A DNA stretch of 10,674 nt. It comes from Verrucomicrobiales bacterium (GTDB lineage: Bacteria > Verrucomicrobiota > Verrucomicrobiia > Verrucomicrobiales > DEV007). The notes below the pieces were generated by a model. That model saw nothing but the letters and a program-made list of their open reading frames with translations. It did not search any database and was not told where the DNA came from. The DNA lies in NCBI GenBank assembly GCA_023253615.1, contig JALRFZ010000234.1:1-10674 (forward strand). Reading direction: 5' to 3'. Shown piece after piece: positions 7,567-10,674 of this stretch; the stretch's first letter is position 1, and each line of letters opens with the position of its first letter. Both the position numbers and the translations under genes were made by a program.

Positions 7567-7698
7567 CGTTCCGGTCGGTTTCCGCAAGCCGCCAACTTAG
7601 AGAGCCGCGGCGGAAATGCGAGCCGGTTTCTTGCGAGACCATCAGCCCCGCGAAAAAGTTTGGTGGGCAAATCTCGTCCAGGCGGTTATTCTTCCAAG

Positions 7699-7965
7699 AT
7701 GCAGGATCTCACGATCACCCTTCCTGGAGACTCCCTGGTAGGAGCGAAAATTCCACCTCGTGAAATGGAGAGTGAATTACGGAAACGCCTCGCTGCGGCC
7801 CTTTTCTCCGATGGCATCATTTCCGGGGCCGCCGCCTGCCGGATGTCAGGAATGCAAAAGGCCGAATTCCAGTTCTGGCTCGGAGAACGGAAGATTCACC
7901 AGCCGATCGAATGGGAGGATTGCATTCGGGACTTGGATCAATTGGAGGAATGGAACAGGCTCTGA
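7699..7965 (+). CDS. UPF0175-family antitoxin
   Basis: The 88-residue protein matches the UPF0175 pattern: an N-terminal LTITLP strand, an alpha-helical stretch (ESELRKRLAAALFSDGIISG), then the helix-turn-helix-like core AAACRMSGMQKAEFQFWLGE, ending in an acidic tail (IRDLDQLEEW). These proteins are small predicted DNA-binding partners of DUF3368 PIN-like toxins; the antitoxin presumably binds the toxin and represses the operon. Here the gene overlaps the toxin gene by 16 bases, the usual translational coupling. ATG 7699 is the natural start; it is divergent from mutS, with a 132-bp gap and no obvious ribosome binding site. By eye the codons look less GC-biased than the flanking genes, which would fit acquisition by transfer. 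It remains intact although its partner is broken. Confidence 0.85.
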   Translation: MQDLTITLPGDSLVGAKIPPREMESELRKRLAAALFSDGIISGAAACRMSGMQKAEFQFWLGERKIHQPIEWEDCIRDLDQLEEWNRL

Positions 7966-8452
7966 GCATTTCCAACACGACCCCGCTCATCAACTTTTCT
8001 GAGATTGGACGGCTGGATCTTCTTCAAAGACTGCTCGGGGAAATCGTGATCCCTCCTGCGGTCTCAAGTGAGCTTGTTTCCAAGGCCCCGCTCTTCCCGA
8101 AAGCGGCGCAGGCTTCCTCGGAAGGCCTTTTCGCGGTCGTGGCACCACGAGATCTACTTCTTGTGAAAAGTCTTTCGACGAACCTTCATCCGGGGGAGGC
8201 CGAATGTCTTGCCCTCGCGATGGAAAGACCAGGCTCGTTGCTCATTTTGGATGACATGGCGGCGCGGGAAACGGCGGCAACATCGGATGTCGATTTGCAG
8301 GAACGGTCGGACTTTTGATCCAAGCAAGGAAAGCCGGTCTTGTCCCCTCACTCCTTCCCCTGTTGCTGGCGCCAAGGACGCAGGCGCGCTTCTGGATCTC
8401 TGATCGCCTGATCGAGCAGGCTGTGCGGAGCGTGGGGGAATCTTTTCCCTGA
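7950..8452 (+). pseudogene. DUF3368 PIN-like toxin, disrupted by a one-base frameshift
   Basis: ATG 7950 overlaps the antitoxin end. GGAGG (7944-7948) lies only one base before it, an unusually tight spacing. The reading frame encodes the first part of a DUF3368 protein: SISNTTPLINF (family motif SDTSPLI or SNTSPLI), GRLDLLQRLLGEIVIPPAV, HPGEAECLALAME and LLILDDMAARETAA. It then runs into 12 unrelated residues and stops at 8316-8318, giving 122 residues. Read from 8279 in the next frame, the family C-terminus continues perfectly: NIGCRFAGTVGLLIQARK, then AGLVPSLLPLLL, FWISDRLIEQAV, and a stop at 8450-8452. Losing one base of the Ala codon at 8277-8279 explains it exactly; restored, the protein would be 167 residues, normal for the family. 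No slippery heptamer is visible at the junction. The truncated product keeps the acidic E83 and D101/D102 but loses the GT-GLL element. It could be a real mutation, a sequencing or assembly error, or, less likely, a programmed shift. Confidence 0.85.
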
Positions 8453-8456
8453 TCGA

Positions 8457-9086
8457 CTATTCAGCCTCCTCGCCCAGCGACTCCCGCCAAGCCCAGAAGG
8501 CTTTCTCCCGGGGTGCCATGTAATCCGCGATCTCGGCGAAGCTGAGGGGACGGTAATCGCAGGCATCGACGCCGACATCCCTGGCGAGGAGGCGCGGGTT
8601 GGCTTCGTCCTCGGCAAGGAGACGGCCGTGGACGTGGCCGTAGAGATGCCAGGCCCCGTGGAAGGATTTGTCCCACGACCGCATGGGATAGTGGTTCAGC
8701 CAGATCTTCTTGCCGAGATGTTTGATCATGCCCTGCTCGATGACCCGATCGAAGATCGTGTCGTACGACGGCAGATCGTGGTTGCCGCGCACGAAATGCA
8801 CGTGGCGGCAGCGGATCCGCCCGCGGTAGGCCCGTGCCACCTCGAGCGGGGCGAGCGAAAAATCCCCGACGATCCAGAGCGTGTCACCGGGGGCGACGCG
8901 GGTATTGATGGCGTCGATGATCTGTTCATCGTGCCGCGCCACCGTTTCGGCCGACACCTTCCAGCCGCCGCGCCGATCGACGGCCGCGCGCGCCGCCTCC
9001 TCCTCGGAAAGGAAAGGCCGCTGGCAATAGCGGATGATGTTGCCGTGGCCGAGATGGAGATCGGCGGTAAACCAGAGTTCGGGCAT
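8457..9086 (-). CDS. Calcineurin-like metallophosphoesterase
   Basis: The 209-residue protein shows the whole metal-binding signature of the calcineurin-like superfamily: ADLHLGH (D9, H11), VGDFSLAP (D75), FVRGNHDLP (N102, H103), LNHYPM (H132) and LYGHVHGR (H151, H153). The GHGNIIRYCQRPF segment right after the first motif is typical of a subgroup of small phosphoesterases common in bacteria and phages. It presumably hydrolyses phosphoester bonds with a two-metal centre, in the cytoplasm; the natural substrate is unknown. ATG 9086 is chosen because the first motif then begins at residue 7. The frame stays open for 59 more codons upstream, but that stretch looks like intergenic translation. 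The gene converges on the broken toxin gene with only four bases between stop codons, and is divergent from the PcfJ-like gene. Confidence 0.92.
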   Translation of the reverse strand: MPELWFTADLHLGHGNIIRYCQRPFLSEEEAARAAVDRRGGWKVSAETVARHDEQIIDAINTRVAPGDTLWIVGDFSLAPLEVARAYRGRIRCRHVHFVRGNHDLPSYDTIFDRVIEQGMIKHLGKKIWLNHYPMRSWDKSFHGAWHLYGHVHGRLLAEDEANPRLLARDVGVDACDYRPLSFAEIADYMAPREKAFWAWRESLGEEAE

Positions 9087-9247
9087 GAAAAGGTCGGCCA
9101 AGTTCCGCGTCGCAGCGTGGAATGCCAGGCAATAGCACAAAATCCAATCGGAAAAATCAATGCTCGGGCGGCGGGAAAATTGAAAATCAAGCCCGACCGA
9201 AGGGTGACGTTGCGCGGGATGCGGACCTAAGGTTTGATGACCGCCCG
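9087..9247. promoter_or_regulatory. Divergent intergenic region, locally AT-rich
   Basis: This 161-bp gap separates the divergently transcribed phosphoesterase and PcfJ-like genes. The middle (about 9130-9195) is noticeably richer in A and T than its surroundings, as expected of a region holding two promoters. On the minus strand TTGATT is followed after 17 bases by TGCTAT, a weak candidate only. TTGAAA at 9180-9185 on the plus strand has no acceptable -10 partner. No operator or riboswitch is evident. Confidence 0.3.
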
Positions 9248-10534
9248 ATGCCCCTTTCCGCACCCGCCTCCGATACCGGGATCACCTTCAGCCAAGGCAC
9301 CCTGTGTCTGGCGAAGGGCCTGGTGGAAATGCGCATCACCGGGTCGCCCGTTCCGCGCTCGGTGATGCGCAGGGGCCGCGGGGAGGCCTGGCAGACGTTC
9401 TCTCCGGAGTTCCGTCTCGTCCACCCCTATCGTCCCGCGAAGACAGCGACGGCGAAGTCCGCGGCGAAGCGCCCCGCCAACCAGCTCGTCTTCGACTTTT
9501 TCGACGATTCGGTGGCGCGGCGTCACGATGCCCCGCTGACTCCCGCGCAAAAGCGGAAGCGGGCTTTTGACCAATTCCGCTTTTCCCTGCCGAAGCCGGT
9601 CGCGCGCCTCCTCGAGCCTTTCCGCACCCATCAGTGGCCTATGCTGGTGATGCTGCAGCGCGATCCCTCGACGATCGAGCTCGCCGAGGGCAACCCCGCG
9701 CTCGCTTTCGCCCTCGCGCAGAAATTGAAGGGCGACGGCGAGCTGATCGCGTCGCTCCGTTGCGGGACGATGCGCCAACGCGACCTCCTCGAGATCCTCG
9801 GGCTGCCCAGTTCCGCGGCGGCGGTGAATGTTTTCCGCAAGATCGATCCCCATTCCTTGAACGGCGACAACTGGCCCTCCGTGCTGAAAGTGATCGAGAG
9901 CGAACTCGCCGCACCGAAATCGCGTTTGCATCACCTCACTTCGATCAACTCGGGCGTGGTCGAGATCCTCCTCGATCCACGGGCCTCCCTCGCCGCGACC
10001 CCGCAGTTGCTCGAGGAGGTGGCGAAAGACCGCGCCGAAAACCACCGCGGCCGGGTCGTGCATATGATCACCAGCACCCTGCGGATGCAGGATGAGTTGC
10101 GTACCGGAGACCGCACCGAACGCTTCCAGAGTCTCACCCGGCTGCAGACCGTTCACGACGAGGTGGCCGAGCTCTATCGCCGCCGCATGCGCCAGCTCAT
10201 CGAGGCGAGCGGGGCCGGGCCGGGATGTTTCATGATGCCGCCCCTGCCCGGCATCGCGGGCCGGATCGAGCCGATCACGAGCCCCTCCGATCTCGTCGAT
10301 GAAGGCGAATATCAGGGGAACTGTGTTGCGAGCTACGCCGGGCGCGTCCGCGACGGGCACACCTACATCTACCGGGTGCTGCATCCCGAGCGCGCCACGC
10401 TCTCGATCGTGCGCCGCAGCCACTTCTCCGATTGGGAGATCGGCGAACTCGAATCCCGCTTCAACACGGACGTCTCCGAGGAGACGGAGGAATTCGTACA
10501 GGCGTGGCTCGACCGTTATTCCGGATTGGTCTGA
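9248..10534 (+). CDS. PcfJ-like protein, function unknown
   Basis: The C-terminal part of this 428-residue protein (about residues 330-425) matches the PcfJ-like family: LVDEGEYQGNCVASYAGR (with the family's N/H-C-V-x-S-Y core at N358, C359, V360 and Y363), then GHTYIYRV, ERATLSIV and a closing region that includes a WEIGELESRFN segment. PcfJ was first named on the enterococcal conjugative plasmid pCF10; no biochemical function is established. Residues about 80-330 are mainly helical with no recognised domain, and the N-terminus (to about 80) is strand-like with a Lys/Ala linker. ATG 9248 is preferred; an in-frame ATG at 9122 would add 42 low-similarity residues running through the AT-rich promoter region. 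It stands alone on its strand, with no conjugation genes near, so it is an orphan family member. A hairpin follows the stop codon. Confidence 0.8.
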   Translation: MPLSAPASDTGITFSQGTLCLAKGLVEMRITGSPVPRSVMRRGRGEAWQTFSPEFRLVHPYRPAKTATAKSAAKRPANQLVFDFFDDSVARRHDAPLTPAQKRKRAFDQFRFSLPKPVARLLEPFRTHQWPMLVMLQRDPSTIELAEGNPALAFALAQKLKGDGELIASLRCGTMRQRDLLEILGLPSSAAAVNVFRKIDPHSLNGDNWPSVLKVIESELAAPKSRLHHLTSINSGVVEILLDPRASLAATPQLLEEVAKDRAENHRGRVVHMITSTLRMQDELRTGDRTERFQSLTRLQTVHDEVAELYRRRMRQLIEASGAGPGCFMMPPLPGIAGRIEPITSPSDLVDEGEYQGNCVASYAGRVRDGHTYIYRVLHPERATLSIVRRSHFSDWEIGELESRFNTDVSEETEEFVQAWLDRYSGLV

Positions 10535-10537
10535 GCC

Positions 10538-10558
10538 CCTTGCGGAAATCCTGCAAGG
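10538..10558 (+). terminator. Hairpin after the PcfJ-like gene, possible terminator
   Basis: Three bases past the TGA stop, CCTTGC (10538-10543) pairs with GCAAGG (10553-10558). Inside, GG can pair with CC around the loop AAAT, with one bulged T, making about eight base pairs. No T-run follows, so it is not a classical intrinsic terminator; it could still protect the 3' end or work with Rho. Confidence 0.35.
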
Positions 10559-10617
10559 TCCGCGCAAGCGCTTCGTCAAACCATCGGGATCCGCGTATCC
10601 TCCTCCCCCATCCTCAA

Positions 10618-10674
10618 ATGAAAAAACGTCTCTTCCTCGCCTCCCTCCCGCTGCTCGCCCTCGCCGCGATCACA
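10618..10674 (+). CDS. N-terminus of an exported protein (partial)
   Basis: The last 57 bases encode MKKRLFLASLPLLALAAIT, which runs off the window. Two lysines and an arginine followed by a Leu/Ala-rich core make a typical Sec signal peptide. No lipobox Cys is reached before the edge, so a lipoprotein cannot be excluded. The upstream 60 bases contain TATCCT (10596-10601) as a weak -10-like sequence but no convincing -35 and no clear ribosome binding site. The family cannot be told from 19 residues. Confidence 0.6.
   Translation, partial: MKKRLFLASLPLLALAAIT

Noticed and set aside
5137..7698. Very long plus-strand open frame antisense to mutS, running in frame into the antitoxin
   Set aside because: Its translation is Gly/Asp/Glu/Arg-rich without domains, and its length follows from GC-rich codon bias in mutS. 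Only the last 88 codons (from 7699) are a real gene.
7588..7698. Promoter or operator palindrome upstream of the toxin-antitoxin operon
   Set aside because: I looked for inverted repeats and -35/-10 pairs; TTGGTG and TATTCT are present but 21 bases apart, and no convincing palindrome was found.
9227..10579. 450-codon minus-strand open frame antisense to the PcfJ-like gene
   Set aside because: Composition is typical of a codon-bias shadow; the plus strand carries a recognisable domain.

Overview
The window is GC-rich bacterial DNA, densely packed with genes; the largest gap is about 160 bp, so no stretch of more than 300 bases lacks a gene. The genes point to a diderm bacterium: a LolA-family periplasmic lipid-binding protein, an RND/MMPL exporter and several signal-peptide proteins. 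Few starts have a clear Shine-Dalgarno sequence. This, the high GC and the orphan PcfJ-like gene make me think of Verrucomicrobiota or a relative, but that is an impression, not a demonstration.

Left part (1-1356, + strand): the 3' end of a D-aminoacyl-tRNA deacylase gene (dtd), then an exported protein with low-complexity ends and a YD-rich repeat core, then a small membrane-anchored coiled-coil protein starting at a GTG. The last two look co-transcribed.

Centre left (1398-4571, - strand): a 12-TM MMPL/RND-type exporter followed by a LolA-family protein. This pair is known from aryl-polyene and related lipid-export loci, but no biosynthetic genes lie here. The lolA-like gene also has its own AT-rich promoter-like sequence in the 102-bp gap. 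Divergent from the exporter, at 4672-4998, is a 108-residue H-type (Helix pomatia agglutinin-like) lectin.

Centre right (5005-7566, - strand): full-length mutS, ending six bases from the lectin stop codon.

Right part: a UPF0175/DUF3368 toxin-antitoxin pair (7699-8452, + strand). The antitoxin is intact, but the PIN-like toxin is split by an apparent one-base deletion near 8277-8279. A calcineurin-like metallophosphoesterase (8457-9086, - strand) follows, convergent and four bases away. A PcfJ-like protein of unknown function (9248-10534, +) is divergent from it. The window ends in the signal peptide of another exported protein (10618 onward).

The most notable items are the broken toxin beside an intact antitoxin, the bacterial H-type lectin divergent from a lipid-exporter pair, and the uncharacterised YD-rich exported protein with its coiled-coil neighbour. 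I did not find a clear new multi-gene defence or mobile system.
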